64,000 bases of DNA from Hyphodiscus hymeniophilus (taxonomy: Eukaryota; Ascomycota; Leotiomycetes; Helotiales; Hyphodiscaceae): positions 1 through 64,000 of the forward strand of contig VNKQ01000012.1 in NCBI GenBank assembly GCA_016508695.1, written 5' to 3'. Shown in pieces: positions 53,525 through 64,000 of the stretch. A program made the position numbers and the translations under genes. Position 1 is the stretch's first letter, and each line of letters opens with the position of its first letter. The notes beneath the pieces are model-generated. The model was not told the DNA's origin. It did no database searches and was given only the letters and a program-made list of their open reading frames with translations.

Positions 53525-55115
53525 CTTGGTTGATCTCGGTGAGCCTGTGTGCGCGACGGTGGAGGGTGGTTTGGTTTGTTGGTACGGTGTGGATTGCTTG
53601 CGTGTTTTTGGATGCTGTGTGAAGAAAGCGAGTTTGCAAAATCGTTGCGATATTCTTATAGAGGAAGTTCTTTATGTCAGAATTGTTTCGGAGTAAGATA
53701 TTGGAAGTATAATGAACTTTCTAGACATTGCAGCGGAGTGGCTCAAAGATGCATTTCAGACATCTAGATACTTCAGTGTTAAATCCAACCTGCTTGGATT
53801 AATTCAAATCATTCTAGTAATGTTATTTTGCTTGAGAGGGGTCCGTTTACCCCGCCATTTTCGAGACCAAGTCAGTCACTTTTCCTCAATTACGCACACA
53901 AGATGATGTCCGATACTAGAATTTTTCCCAGTTGTGGGCTTTGGAAACAACTTGCATGGTCTTTGTGCTCGGTGCCAATGTGCTTTTCGGGTAAGATTTC
54001 TTCACTGAGCTTTCGGGACTCTGCCGCAGAGTCTTCCATGTTCCGAGGATTTCAACTTGTCTCTCGTCATCAAACATTATTCATCCGTTCAAGTCGAAGT
54101 AGACCAAGTGGCTTTCTCAAACGGCGGCGAGCCGGCCAGACGAAACTTGTTCCCAACATGGAGCATCCAAGTGTAGAAAACAGGTCTTCCAAAGAGCCTT
54201 CTCATTCTTGGCAGAATATTCCTGTCGCTTGAGATTGTTAAGAAGTTCCTTTGTTCGAGTATGAAGATGAGGAATAACAAGACGACGCAAATGGGAAGAA
54301 TGAAAAACAGTACTTCGTCTTCCTGATGCCTGGGATGAGAGACCTTGAAACACGTCCAAAAATTTCATATACAGTCAATCCTCAGAGTGAATAGAGAAAG
54401 AAACATAGAGAGATCTGAAAAGAAGCTTTAGTTGAAGCTTCAGCTATTAACCTTTGTTTTCGGATGCGAGATGGCCCTGAAATCCGTCCGAGACCCGATG
54501 GCCTATTGGCTGCGAAGGAGACCGTATTTCGCTGACTCCCCACTTCGAAGGGTAAGCTTATGTATTAACCATCAAGTTCTCGCGATCAGATTCGCGGAGA
54601 GTTCCGAATCATCCTCCTCGCTCTATAATTGCTATAAATAGAGAGGCGTGCAGGAATCCCCTGAAGCTAGAGCCAACTGCGGTCCCGCTTTCACAGCCTC
54701 GTTCCCGCTACTAGTAAACGAGCCTGCGCTTTCTGAGCCTCATGACAAGCGAGGTCATGTCTCTGGTAGCAAAGCTTTTCTTGTTTTCCAAATACCTACG
54801 GGTAATGATCCTCGGTCGCCCAAGCGAATCATAAAGAGTCTCTCGCACTCATTGCATGCTGATCCAAGGCTCTCCCCAAGTCTTCAAGGTTTCAAGGCTG
54901 GGCTGTGGCTCATAGACTGAGTGTTAGCGGCCTCCTTTCTAGTAACTACTTCCTACCAAGCGTACTCCCAGCAGCACGGCTGACGGGCCAGTGCTCCTCC
55001 AAGCCAAGCTCCCCAAGCCTTATAGTTCCTCTTCCGAGACTTTTACTTATGTGCTGGTGGTGTCCTGTCTGGGACGTACCTACTTTACCTTCTGATTATC
55101 CATCCAATCTCCAAA
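53525..55115. other. Intergenic region
   Basis: About 1.6 kb. It contains the promoter side of the small membrane protein on the left and the pyrimidine-rich leader of the surface-protein gene on the right. No other gene could be supported. Confidence 0.45.
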
Positions 55116-56102
55116 ATGTCTACAATGCCAGCAGACCTGAATCTTGGTCCATTGACGTCGGCATTCAGTGCACCCACAGACTGCAACAGCTTGACTGTCT
55201 CCTTCGACGGGACTTCCAGCTACGCACCTTACGCATATCCTCGTCTCTTTTCCTCCATCGCCAATAGTTGTTTTCCATCCGGCTATCCACTCGGAGGCGA
55301 GGCAGTTACTAAAACCTTCGCCCCGTACTCCTATCAAGATCAACATGTATATTACTCTCCTGGACTCTGTCCCAGCGGCTGGCTGAAAAATACAGCCGGC
55401 TCGAACGGTGCAGAGACCACAGTTTTCTGTTGTCCGTCGGGCTTCAATCCTCATACGACACCAGCGGTTTCTGGAGGCGCTTCTTCCACTTACTGCCTTT
55501 CTAGCGTTGCTTCGACTGTTATAACTACGATTGCTTACACAGGCGACGGCGCAGTCGCAGGAGATGGATTTACGAGTACTTTCACATTCACGGGGAGCGT
55601 GATGCCAGCCGGTGCTGTTTGGGTCAGGTACAAGGATAGCGATTTTCCTTCCTCTGCTTCTACAACAGCAAGTGGCTCTTCGTCAACGTCCACGGGCCTC
55701 AACCCTTTGGGGACCGGCAATTTTGCAGTGACCCCAACACCCAGCGGCCTGCCCACTGGCGCTAAGATCGGGCTCGCACTCGGTATCCCCCTGGTCGTCA
55801 TACTAGCAGCTTCAATCTTCGCTTTCATATTCATACGGAGAAGGAGGCGGAACCGTATCATCGATGGACCTCCGAGCGAAGCAGGAACCTCCGAGCCACA
55901 GTGGAACACGTCACATTTGAGTCAGTACACGGAGACGACTGAACTTTCGGGTGAAGGTTCTGAGAGGCCAAAAAGCGAACTACCAGTCGATGAAGCGGCC
56001 CTGAAATTGTTGGGAGGTAGGTCGCGTGATGTATCGCGTGAGAGATCTGAGCTGGATTCTAGCGAGCCTGTGTACTCCTACGTGTCGGAACTTCCAGGCT
56101 GA
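55116..56102 (+). CDS. Single-pass Ser/Thr-rich surface protein
   Basis: Intronless gene of 328 residues. The N-terminal ectodomain has paired Cys motifs (FSAPTDCNS, SPGLCPSGW, FCCPSGF, STYCLSS), as in the fungal family of putative surface sensors with a CPSG-containing domain. A Ser/Thr-rich stalk (SSASTTASGSSSTSTG) is likely O-glycosylated. One membrane helix (GLALGIPLVVILAASIFAFI) near residues 218-240 is followed by a stop-transfer cluster of Arg. The cytoplasmic tail is acidic with charged repeats and ends YSYVSELPG. No cleavable signal peptide is visible, so the single helix probably acts as the signal-anchor. The role is unknown; wall-stress sensing is only an analogy. Confidence 0.78.
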   Translation: MSTMPADLNLGPLTSAFSAPTDCNSLTVSFDGTSSYAPYAYPRLFSSIANSCFPSGYPLGGEAVTKTFAPYSYQDQHVYYSPGLCPSGWLKNTAGSNGAETTVFCCPSGFNPHTTPAVSGGASSTYCLSSVASTVITTIAYTGDGAVAGDGFTSTFTFTGSVMPAGAVWVRYKDSDFPSSASTTASGSSSTSTGLNPLGTGNFAVTPTPSGLPTGAKIGLALGIPLVVILAASIFAFIFIRRRRRNRIIDGPPSEAGTSEPQWNTSHLSQYTETTELSGEGSERPKSELPVDEAALKLLGGRSRDVSRERSELDSSEPVYSYVSELPG

Positions 56103-56457
56103 CGAGGATGAGGATTTTGTACATGTCATGAAGCATTGAAGGCGTTGGTTATACGGTTATACCAGGAAAATTTAGCGATAAAGGCAAGAATAGATAATCA
56201 GAGAACACATCATATTTCTGCAGAGCCGTATCCATCAAAAGTACTATATTTCAAGGCGGCCCTCTTAGGTCATAACCATGGATTTATCCTCCAAAGCCTC
56301 GGATCTGTAGTGAGGCCAATGTTCGATCAAACTCTTTCCTCACGAATTCAGCATTACACATCGATTCCAGTGTAAAAGGCGCTGATCAAGTATGGAAACA
56401 CAAACTGGGGTTTCGTACTCATCACAATATGCCTACTTGGCTTTGCTTGTCCATTTA
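56103..56457. other. Intergenic region between convergent genes
   Basis: The 3' flanks. No supported gene. Confidence 0.5.
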
Positions 56458-57588
56458 TCAACCCCTCCTACCCTCCAATGCTGCCAAGATCTTGTCCGTT
56501 GAGCTCACAGCCCCGAATATTCCACCCTCCGTCTTAACCATTTCAACAGCCGCATTGTGCAGCTCCTCCTCGCTTGCCGCGGTTGCGTCCTCCACCAAAA
56601 CACAGTCGAAATTGTTATCATTTGCGTCCCGCATGGTCGTCGTGACGCACACATCTGTGGTCACCCCACAAAGAACCAAATTCTTGACGCCTTTGATGTC
56701 AAGCATTAGCTTGAACTCGGTGTGTTGAAATGCGCTGCGGCCAGGCTTGTCGATGATGTTTTCATTGGAGAGAGGGTAGAGCTCAGGGATGATATCGTGG
56801 CCTGCTTCGCCACGGACGAGAAGTCGACCTAGTGGTCCTTTGTCGCCAATTCCGAGACTGGATGAGTTGTTCTTGCTGCGGAAGAGTTCTCGGGAAGAAA
56901 GTGTGGATAGATCTGGCCGATGACCCTCTCGGGTATGGTAGATTGGGAAGCCATTCTTACGAAACGCGGCGAGGAGGCTTTCGAGGCGGGGGATGATGGC
57001 CCGGACTTGACTTATATCGTAGCCTTGATATTGGAGGTAGCCTTCTGGAGAGCAGACTTATAGAACTTAGCTCGTATATCTAAACAGTCCAATACATGAC
57101 GTGAATGGGCGAGTTAAAAATAAGGGAAGTTGTACATGCACGAAAGTGGAGTTCGAGAATGAGGCGGTCTGAGATGAGACTGAAGAGATATATTGAGACG
57201 TACAATCTTTCTGCATATCGATAATCACAAGAGCAGTCGTTTTTGGGTCAAATGTCTTATCATGCGGCCAGATGTAAGGTGAAGCTTCCACAGATGACTC
57301 CATTTCGGCTAGAGTGTGACGCTGAATGATTGGCCTAACGGACGACTTCGTCTTCATCTCTAGATGCGCAGAGTCCGATTCTAGGAGGACTGGCCTCTCT
57401 TGGCGCTTCGATTTCGAAAATGAAAACGCTTCCAACAGGCTTCGATGATACTTTCGTGAGGTTGTGACAGTGATTTCCAGCTTGAGAGATCGGCCGTCGT
57501 TGTTGCTGATTGGAGGGAAGTGAACAAGTTTGGAATTAGTCCCGTCAATGGGCCCGCTCGATATCTTATCACACATTGAACTGTCCAT
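56458..57588 (-). CDS. Isochorismatase-family cysteine hydrolase
   Basis: Alpha/beta hydrolase-like cysteine hydrolase; relatives include amidases and ureidoacrylate or biuret hydrolases. Exons 57588-57204 and 57056-56458 are joined so that the family hallmark IIDMQKDFCSPEGYL is rebuilt across the splice. The catalytic triad is visible: Asp in IIDMQKDF, Lys in IDKPGRSAF, and Cys in GVTTDVCVTTT. The model is 327 residues. The first 95 residues before the ATG at 57303 (MESSVEASP) have no recognised domain, so that Met may be the true start, giving about 232 residues and matching the common family length. The substrate cannot be inferred from neighbours. Confidence 0.85.
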
Positions 57589-58313
57589 GTTAGACGATTG
57601 ATACCGAAAATCAGTTGTTCATGCAATAAAAGCTCAGTCTTTCTACACGCGAGGGCAAGCAACAGGAAAATATCATTTTGGAGACAGTTAGGGATAGTGA
57701 TATATATGAGAAAGATACTGCACAACATATGCGTACTCGACAAGCGGATAGATGCATTCTTCCGCTGCCATCCTATGATGATGATCTCTGTGATCATTTT
57801 CGAGACTATGAAGTTAGTGTGACACAATTTTACTCACAAACTGCATACTCACAGTTGACTTTCAGCAACGGAGTCTCCGAAGTGGAACAAGCGGGAGGTT
57901 ACAGTTTCTGGAAGGACACACAATCGAAATGTACAATTTGAAGACTGCGATGAGAGTGATTTGTGGAGGGATCGCAGTCTCCCATGATATCGTGAGACAC
58001 TGGGACTAGCTACAAGGATCGAGCCGCCGACATCTCTTATCGCTTGACATATGACCTCTCACTGGTGTTTCCATTCTTATATTTACTCATGATTTGAGCA
58101 AGTTATGTCAGGTGTTGCTGCTGGTGCTGTCGTTGAGTAATTCCGTACAGAGGTTGTAAGAACATCTGTGTTTTGGCCAATCACCATCGCTGCAGAGGGG
58201 TTATCTGGTCAAACGGGGTTAGTCTAAACTCCGATATTCCGATGAACCACATACACATGGCGTCGTGTAGCAAGAATAACGATCAGCTTACATCAATCCC
58301 TATATACTGTAGC
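57589..58313. other. Divergent intergenic region
   Basis: About 725 bp between the hydrolase and the regulator-like gene. It should hold both promoters. No gene was supported. Possible upstream start codons for the right-hand gene are non-ATG and were not used. Confidence 0.5.
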
Positions 58314-59249
58314 ATGTCCGCTGAAACACATCTTGTTTGGATTAACAAGACCCGAAACTCCTCCTCCTTATCCAATTGTAAAGACGAGAAACCTACCATC
58401 TACCAGATTCGCTCTCATGCGCGGATTGCTGGACACAAGTCGAGCCATGTCAAGAGACTTATTAAACGAGTGCCCTTCGAATTCAGATCGAGTCGAAGAA
58501 TGGCCATAAAGGGCCCCGCTGATGAGTTGCCGTTCCAGACGTCAAGCAGAAAGTGCTTGGAGAGCGATCCATCTGGAGTCTCACCTTCCGAGAAGTATAA
58601 TGACTTCTCCCGTCTTCAAACGCTGTCAAAGTCTCCTTTAAACAGGAGTGGATGGGATTTTTCTGGTAGTTCACTTGAGACACATCGTCTCGGTAGCATC
58701 CCAGATCCTTTTTTATCTTATTCGATCAAGCTAGATGCCACAACTTTGGACGTCCTCTGGTACTTCGAAAACATCTGGACGCAATGCGCATTCAAACTTC
58801 CTGGCTGCGCAGGTTATGGCGATGATCCCATCGAGGAAAGCGAAATCACTACAATAATCCAACAATGCTTAGCAAATAAAGAACGTTTCTATTGCCTGCT
58901 AGCAGCAACGAGCGCAAGAATGCAGTACATACACCACAAAGAGGCTCAGCATGAACGGGCCCACCATTACGCTTCAAGAGCGATAGGCGGGCTGCGACGT
59001 CGAATAGATGAGCAGAACGCTTTCTCAGAAACGGACTCGACAGATGTTATATTTCTTGCAGCTTATGAGATCTTTTGTTTGGATGAGTTAGGAGCAGGAA
59101 AGCACTTGACTGCAGTGAGGAGACTGTACAAGCAGGAAATCTCGAACAATTTTGTAAGGAGGCTACAGACTAACCTAGAACGTCTCGTGTCGAACAGCGT
59201 CCCTAAGTGCTGGCATCAAGAGATCAATCGCATGGTGCAGTCAAGATAG
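58314..59249 (+). CDS. Fungal transcription-factor-like protein without zinc cluster
   Basis: Intronless frame of 311 residues from the ATG at 58314. The start (VWINKTRNSSSLSNCKDEK, then TIYQIRSHARIAGHKSSH) is typical of a widespread fungal group annotated as transcription-factor-like, with a C-terminal fungal regulator domain but no Zn2Cys6 cluster. The middle (DATTLDVLWYFENIWTQCAF) and the helical ERFYCLLAATSARMQYIH block belong to that domain. It ends soon after VRRLYKQEISNNFVRRLQ, shorter than usual members. The C-terminus may be truncated, or a further exon downstream of 59249 may have been missed. Function is unknown. Confidence 0.65.
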   Translation: MSAETHLVWINKTRNSSSLSNCKDEKPTIYQIRSHARIAGHKSSHVKRLIKRVPFEFRSSRRMAIKGPADELPFQTSSRKCLESDPSGVSPSEKYNDFSRLQTLSKSPLNRSGWDFSGSSLETHRLGSIPDPFLSYSIKLDATTLDVLWYFENIWTQCAFKLPGCAGYGDDPIEESEITTIIQQCLANKERFYCLLAATSARMQYIHHKEAQHERAHHYASRAIGGLRRRIDEQNAFSETDSTDVIFLAAYEIFCLDELGAGKHLTAVRRLYKQEISNNFVRRLQTNLERLVSNSVPKCWHQEINRMVQSR

Positions 59250-60327
59250 GAGGATGTCTGGATGTGAACGGAAGTGGAGAAGGAGAGAATGATCCAAGCA
59301 GAATTTAGGGTCGTGACGAGGGAATACATCAGGATCAGTTTGATCATGAGTGTCTTTGTACAAAGGCCTCTAGCTATCATCGTAATTGTATGATCACTCA
59401 GCTTACCACAACACGTTTTTGTAGGCTGATCGGAGAAGAATTAGATACTGCCGGTGGCCATCATCCTGCTTCCAGAGGGGTGCAGGAAAGGCTTCGAGAA
59501 GAGGCCTCAGTATCGGAAAGATATCAAGAATAATAGAGATTTGTATACATGACTCGTGAGTTAAGAACTGCATTTCTTAATGACCTCAACAGGTAATTTG
59601 TATACTTTTCCAGTGGAAAAGGTGAAAAGCCCACCACTTTGGTGGGGTTGATTCTTTGACTTCAAACCCGCGATGTTCACTCTACCCCTGAGAACCTGCA
59701 GGACTTCAGAGCACCTGCATATGGTGAGGGAGCGCAGCAACGCGCTGCATAACGTCAGGATTAGGGGAAGGGGGTGTATAAGTGCAAAAAGAAAAACACG
59801 TATGAAAAGTACATTTAAATCAATTGGAAAAACATTCAATGGCGACTGGCAAATACGCCGTTTCGTAGTCGCAGCTTGCGTGAATGATTATTGGTAAGTT
59901 CTGACAAGGCTTGGCCGAACTCGCCCCCTGCGTTGCCAGATCGACGAAATCACCGCCAGAACATCAGCACTGCTGTACCAGCGAAAGCGAGCAACTATCA
60001 ATATTCGACAACCACGGCCGACTTCACGACAACTCGACACCACCAACGATATCACCGAATATATTACGACAGAACGAACAGGATTACGGATAGCTTATGG
60101 AGGAAGACCATCACCAAGCGCCGACCGACCGACCGACCACATCGAACTTTATCGCGATAAACAGAAGAGCGCGCAGAGACTAACCAAAACACCGCTGCGA
60201 CCGCACAGGATTTTAGAGTCGCTCACCTGCGCCTATATGGAATAGAGAGAGAACCTCTTCGAAGGTCCGTCAGCAGCACTTCTTGCGATAGAATCCCACT
60301 GTCAGTGGTAAACAACAACCGCCTCCC
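59250..60327. other. Intergenic region and NudE 5' leader
   Basis: About 1.1 kb. The first part might include an unrecognised last exon of the regulator-like gene. The part at 59900-60320 is CA/CG-rich and probably promoter and 5' UTR of the NudE gene. No other gene was supported. Confidence 0.45.
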
Positions 60328-62147
60328 ATGGATGAGCCTCCATCCTCCCCACCGACAGACTTGTCATCTCCCGAGAGCGCGCTCGCATACTACAAAGCGC
60401 AATACGAGCAGCTGGAGCATGAGCTGGCTGAATTCCAAGCCTCCAGTCAGGAGCTCGAAGCCGAACTTGAGAAGGATGTCGAGGCAGCAGAGAAGAGGGA
60501 AAGGGGGCTGCAAGAGAAGGCAGAATCTCTAGGATTCGAGGTAGATGAGTGGAAGGTACGATGTGATTCATTCGGAGATCGACAGGCCGCTAACTCCTGC
60601 AGACAAAATACAAACAGTCCAAAACCGAGGCGGGTGCTGCACAAAATACCTTGCAAAAGGAGATTACAACACTTCGAGATGCGAACAGGACACTCACTCT
60701 CAAGCTGCGCGACATAGAAGTTGCGAATGATGATTTCGAACGACAAGCCCGGAACACCTCGTCGTCACTGGAGGATCTGGAGTCGAAGTATAATGTTGCG
60801 ATTGAACGAGCTGTGATGATGGAGGAAGAGATCAAAATAGGGGAGCAGGAACGAGAGAATTTACGAATCGAGACCCAAAGGCTACGCGACGAACTTTCCG
60901 ATTTGAAGATCGAAGCAGAGATTATGCAGGACAAGTTACGGAAGAGGCAGCCTCCCACATTATCCACAGACATCACAGCGCCGAATTCGCCATCCTCTCC
61001 AGTCTCGACAGCTTCATCTCCGATGATCACAACTCCTCTGGAGACGAAGTCAGTGTCTACAGCCGATATATCCCTAGAAACCTCGACCCCCCCTTCCCCG
61101 CCCATGTCAGATGCTTCTGCGAATGCCAGACCAGTCGCAAAGACACCAAACAACCCGCCAAAGAGCAAGTTGAAGTTCCCAACCGGAGATACAAGTACGA
61201 CTCCCAAACCTTCCACGAGATACGCGTCTTCAAATCTGCGAAGCTCAAGAGGCCCTGCGCCAGCTCCGACGAGCTCTATTCGAAACCGAACTGCCACTCC
61301 GTCTGTCATACGTAATACGAGAACGAAAGCACCAGCCACACGAGGCCTTCCCAACTCTACTTCCCTTACACATATTCGGACTCTGACGGCACAAATGCAA
61401 AGGTTGGAACAACGAGTCCATTCTGCGAGATCGAAATTACCGGCACCGGTCAGCACACCACCTAGGGCGTCCCCACGAACCGCTTCAGCATTGGGTCACA
61501 ATCACATGCCATCAAGTGTGACGATCCGAAGCAGAAAGCGAACAGGAGGAAGTACAGCGAGTGGATCCTCTATAGGACTGGGAGAAGATACGCCATCAAC
61601 AGGCTCGAAGCACGTTTCGAGAATATCTACGTCGGGTATCGCTAGACTATCTTTGGGACCTGTTGCGAGCCGCGAGCCCAGCGAAACAAGTCGACCCAGC
61701 AGTCGAGCCAGCGCTACGTCCTACGTACGGCCCGATCGACCAATCTCGCGCACCGAACTTGGGCGCCCTCCATCACGATCCTCGATCTCGGGAGCTCGAA
61801 CACCCTTGGGACATTACTCCCAGTCAACCATCATGGATCAGAGACGGCCCAGGTCGAGCATTGGTGGTAACTTCAGTGCCTCGCATGGACACTCACACTC
61901 TCAGAGTGTCTCGAATATAGACATGGATGAGATGCGAGAGCTGGACTTTGGCACCCCGAGCAGGAGGAACACGTACAGCAAGGTGGATGTGGAAGGGATC
62001 GCAGCTCTGCCCGCTGGATTGCGGAGAAAGAGTGGAGGTATCCCAGTGCCAAGAAGGACAAGCAGCGGAGCAGCGCTGAGAGAAGAGGGCGCGATGAAAC
62101 CTCCTGGGCGGCCTAGAAAGCTCAGTGGAGTTGGGGAGACTTATTAG
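60328..62147 (+). CDS. NudE-type nuclear distribution protein (dynein cofactor)
   Basis: Coiled-coil partner of NudF/LIS1 and cytoplasmic dynein, needed for nuclear migration in hyphae. Exons 60328-60555 and 60603-62147 give 590 residues. Residues about 20-195 form a long coiled coil: it begins SALAYYKAQYEQLEHELAEF and continues through EITTLRDANRTLTLKLRDIE and MMEEEIKIGEQERENLRIE. This matches the conserved NUDE domain. The rest is a low-complexity Ser/Pro/Arg-rich tail with short helical elements (TLTAQMQRLEQRVHSARSKL near 320) and GLRRKSGGIPVPRRTSSG at the end, as in fungal NudE/RO11. The ATG at 60328 gives the typical short Ser/Pro N-terminus. Confidence 0.9.
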
Positions 62148-64000
62148 TAATTATTCAAGGACTGCTGTACAAGACACGACTGTTATGAACTTGGGCGGGA
62201 TGAAGGCTTTGTCTGCTGGCATATAGCATCCGGCGTTCTTTTGGTGTTCATAACTGTTGCATTGGCGATGAGATGGCATTTGGTGTGGGTCGGGTCGGCA
62301 GTATTGCATGATGGCTGGCTGGATGGGTGCTCAGTGGACGGTGCCGTCGATACGAATATGGACTCTGAATATACATTTTGCAAATATGAACATGCTACTC
62401 GTGCATCGTGATGAGTGAGGTGAGCAGAGCCGTGGTGGTTGTTTTGAATATGTATAGAACCAAGTCTTCGCCTCTAAAATATTGAGTATCGTTGATTCCA
62501 AATCACGATTCGACAGCTGCCCAAATCGCTTCAAATCTCCGAGAGCTGGTCAAGAAGTCGAGCTGCATACTTGCAATATCGCAATCAACATAACATCACT
62601 CTATCTATCAAAACCAATCAAGCTTCTTCCAAAGGATTACCGAGAGATGTGGGCCTGATTAGGCAGGCAAGCTATCGAAGTCTACGGGAGGAAGAAGCTC
62701 GGGCAGCTTGACAAAGGACAGATTGATGAAGAGTAAGAGGTCTTGGGTCTCGATAAGGGGTCCATCACGTGGATAGTGCGAGAGCGTGGAAATGAAAAGT
62801 GGATGGGGGCGGCTGAAGATCGAAGCTGAAGCCTTTGTTGGCGTGGGGGCTAATTGACCTTGAAAAGAAGCAAAACAGATTCTCGAAAGTAAGGTTTTCC
62901 AGGCCGTTGATCATGAAGATACTGTATACCGGGTTCGTGGAATCATCGTAAAGGATGTCCTCTCAGGGCTTTGTTGGTTGATGGTTGATGGTTGATGGTT
63001 GATGGTTGATGGTTTGTTGACATGCAACAATACTCCGACCCGGCCGGACAACCCCACCGTTCTGCTTCGATGGCTTGGATTGCCCTTCTACCTTTCCCCA
63101 ACATTGTCCGGCAGAGAGGTGTTGTGGTTACCGTGGTGGACAGATGAATGATGAGGTAAGTCGTGACCCGCCACAGCTCGGGGGTACAGTGCATGGGTTT
63201 AAGTTGGATCGGGAGGATCAATGGGGCTTCAACAGAAGGCTGGCCAATGCCACCTCGTCGCCTGGCTGGGTGGCTGAGATTTGCAGGGCGGAGCTCAACA
63301 CTATTCTCAGATCTTCTCATCCTGCATACTTCATGTAGGTAAGGTAAGTAAGTCAACGAGGTAGGTATGGGCAAGGTAGGTTGGACATAGGTCAGTACTT
63401 CAAGTAGGCAAGTAAGCAAGTAAAGAGGTAGGTAGGTACGAGTAAGGTGCAGAGGTCGGTGGTAAGTTGGTGCCTCAGAAGTGAGAGTAAAGGGGAAGCT
63501 GGACGTGTCAGACGAATAGAGACCACCAGAGACCAACCCGATTCGTACAGGATGGGCGTGGAGCTGATCTATCTATACTCTCTGACATGCAGCAGACCTC
63601 GATATCTGAGATGCAGCCCAGATTGAATGATGCTGATGGCGGACGAGTACCGAGGACGACTACTGCCAAAAGTCATAGCTAGTCGTAGCCATAGAACTAG
63701 CCAACATATATCGGCTACTTGACGTGTTGAGGAGTACTAGATATCCTATTCTGCAGTCAACCAGTCAATATATATACAAACATAGATGTACTTCAATATA
63801 TACATATATCGCACGTTGGTTGAGAGAAGAATCAAGCAGATCCAAAGTACATATAAACATACATACCTCAATATGGTCAAGCCGTAGCCCAACACCCCAA
63901 CCCTTCCCCTCGCCTGGGTGAGCCAGTGAGCGACGAGGACACATTTTTGGTGAGAGTCCATCCTAATTTCTGGGTGACGCCAAGTGTGGAAGTGCCCCCA
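62148..64000. other. Terminal intergenic region with simple repeats
   Basis: No gene could be supported to the window end. A (GGTTGAT)n tract lies at 62975-63015. A long GTAG/GTAAG-rich stretch (63335-63450) repeats AGGTAGGTA and AAGTAAG words. A TATA-rich segment is at 63765-63850. This probably flanks or leads a gene beyond the window. Confidence 0.55.
62975..63015. repeat. (GGTTGAT)n microsatellite
   Basis: Five perfect 7-bp units plus a partial copy. Confidence 0.85.

Noticed and set aside
1..64000. tRNA, rRNA, CRISPR array, intact transposase or reverse transcriptase
   Set aside because: I scanned for cloverleaf-type arms, spaced repeats and catalytic motifs and found nothing convincing. 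CRISPR is not expected in a fungus.

Overview
This window is the end of a chromosome from a filamentous ascomycete (Pezizomycotina). It opens with a CCCTAA telomere tract. Its genes are broken by many 48-60 nt GT-AG introns, and it encodes families typical of these fungi: an NmrA-like protein, a LaeA-like methyltransferase, a velvet factor, Zn2Cys6 regulators, a DUF6594 protein and NudE. A repeat pair near 47.8 and 52.1 kb looks mutated by RIP. The gene set would fit Leotiomycetes, but that placement is a guess. Exon models were built by hand. For nearly every multi-exon gene the summed exons give an unbroken reading frame divisible by three.

Region 1 (1-9.1 kb): telomere and subtelomere, NmrA-like NAD(P)-binding protein, hemerythrin-domain protein, phosphatidylserine decarboxylase, an 11-exon LaeA-like methyltransferase and an HD-domain protein.

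Region 2 (9.9-29.9 kb) is dense in metabolism and transport: MFS sugar porter, PhyH-type dioxygenase, zinc alcohol/butanediol dehydrogenase divergent from a second MFS porter, a large C2H2 + Zn2Cys6 regulator, a short-chain dehydrogenase divergent from a ThDP-dependent acetolactate-synthase-like enzyme, then a third (inositol-like) MFS porter. Two divergent promoters and an embedded regulator suggest a catabolic cluster: uptake, two oxidation steps and ThDP-dependent C-C bond chemistry. The substrate cannot be read from the sequence.

Region 3 (30.7-36.7 kb): HNH-nuclease-domain gene ending in a 10-bp tandem repeat, a relic of a Dal5-type permease, arginyl-tRNA synthetase and a velvet factor.

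Region 4 (36.7-43.7 kb) is gene-poor. I can support only two small candidate genes, one of them with a clean 56-nt intron.

Region 5 (43.7-64 kb): DUF6594 membrane protein, mitochondrial malic enzyme, RIP-affected repeats bracketing a UTP5-like gene relic and a secreted type-B carboxylesterase, a frame-broken small membrane protein, a single-pass Ser/Thr-rich surface protein, an isochorismatase-family hydrolase, a fungal regulator-like protein and a NudE-type coiled-coil protein. The last 1.8 kb is simple-repeat-rich intergenic DNA. No tRNA, rRNA, CRISPR array or intact transposon was recognised.
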